Shown here piece after piece: positions 4,854-5,265 of a stretch of 5,265 nt of DNA; position 1 is the first letter of the stretch; each line of letters begins with the position of its first letter. Both the position numbers and the translations under genes were made by a program. The notes under the pieces were generated by a model. That model saw only the letters and a program-made list of their open reading frames with translations. It had not been told where the DNA came from and ran no database searches. Origin of the DNA: an uncultured Angelakisella sp. (lineage in GTDB: Bacteria > Bacillota > Clostridia > Oscillospirales > Ruminococcaceae); NCBI GenBank assembly GCA_904420255.1, contig CAJFUT010000172.1:1-5265 (forward strand), written 5' to 3'.

Positions 4854-5265
4854 ATGATGAAAGCGAAACGGATCCTTGGGACATTGCTGGCGGGGGCCAT
4901 GGCCCTCTCCCTGGCCGCCTGCGGCGGGACCTCCGGCTCCTCCCAGAGCGAGGCCGCCTCCGGCTCCGGCTCTGCCTCCGCCTCGGGCGAGGCGCTGAAG
5001 ATCGGCATTATCCAGCTCATGGAGCACGACGCCCTGGACCAGGCCTATCAGGGCTTTGTGGACGGCCTGGCCGAGGCCGGCTATGTGGACGGGGAGAACA
5101 TCACCATCGATTACCAGAACGCCCAGGGGGAGCAGGCCAACTGCGTCACCATCGCCGATAAGCTGGTGGCGGACCAGTGCGACCTGGTGCTGGCCATCGC
5201 CACCCCGGCGGCCCAGGCCATGGCCAACGCCACCACCGAAATCCCCATCCTGGTCACCGCCGTCA
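4854..5265 (+). CDS. TrpX-like ABC transporter substrate-binding lipoprotein (3' end cut off)
   Basis: This is the first 137 residues of an extracytoplasmic solute-binding protein of the TrpX/DUF534 type (Pfam ABC_sub_bind). Such proteins usually run to about 320-350 residues and feed a permease and ATPase encoded next door. A lipoprotein signal is clear: basic MMKAKR, a hydrophobic core, and the lipobox LAAC with the lipidated Cys at residue 23. A Gly/Ser/Ala tether (24-46) follows, then the domain start LKIGIIQ (48-54), with EAGYVDGENITIDYQNAQGE and the LVLAIATPAAQAMA stretch typical of the family. The ligand cannot be told; some relatives bind aromatic amino acids. The start could be ATG 4854 or 4857: AAAGGGG (4842-4848) lies 5 or 8 nt upstream. 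The frame is open to the window end. Permease and ATPase genes are expected just beyond. Confidence 0.92.
   Translation, partial: MMKAKRILGTLLAGAMALSLAACGGTSGSSQSEAASGSGSASASGEALKIGIIQLMEHDALDQAYQGFVDGLAEAGYVDGENITIDYQNAQGEQANCVTIADKLVADQCDLVLAIATPAAQAMANATTEIPILVTAV

Overview
The window looks like chromosomal DNA from a GC-rich Firmicute, most likely a gut Clostridia of the Oscillospiraceae type (Flavonifractor/Oscillibacter-like). This is inferred from strongly GC-biased third codon positions, AAGGAG-type ribosome binding sites, Bacillus-type gene order (metG next to tatD/yabD) and a Gly/Ser-rich lipoprotein tether. No species can be named from this sequence alone.

Layout. Positions 1-175 form a probable divergent promoter region: one predicted promoter points left out of the window and one drives metG. 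Two copies of a near-palindromic 12-mer lie between them. metG (176-2119, +) encodes methionyl-tRNA synthetase. A 260-bp gap follows, filled with GC-rich hairpins and a two-copy 64/63-bp repeat. Next comes tatD (2380-3156, +), a YabD-like metal-dependent hydrolase. A perfect 36-bp palindromic terminator at 3173-3208 separates tatD from a convergent gene on the minus strand (3219-4262). That gene encodes a probable C45-type autoproteolytic N-terminal-nucleophile amide hydrolase/acyltransferase. Further right on the minus strand is a small single-span membrane protein (4384-4587). The right end carries the start of a lipoprotein substrate-binding protein of the TrpX-like ABC transporter family (4854 onward, +), cut off by the window edge. 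It is divergent from the small membrane gene.

How it fits together. metG and tatD are neighbours in many Firmicutes and may be co-transcribed here, although the structured gap could uncouple them. The C45-like hydrolase, the small membrane protein and the ABC transporter each have their own predicted promoter, so nothing in the sequence ties them into one pathway. The five predicted promoters share a pattern: a -35 box of the form NTGCNN (TTGC in four of five) and a 17-bp spacer, with a TG upstream of the -10 in four of five.

The most interesting unexplained parts are non-coding. They are (i) the paired repeat at 2207-2335, whose differences between copies preserve a stem; (ii) a 48-bp symmetrical element at 4772-4819 just after the transporter promoter, plus an imperfect dyad over that promoter's -35; and (iii) a dyad over the predicted start of transcription of the C45-like gene. 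No CRISPR array, transposase, phage gene, tRNA or rRNA was seen. The protein-coding genes are mostly ordinary families, and I do not see a clear new multi-gene system.
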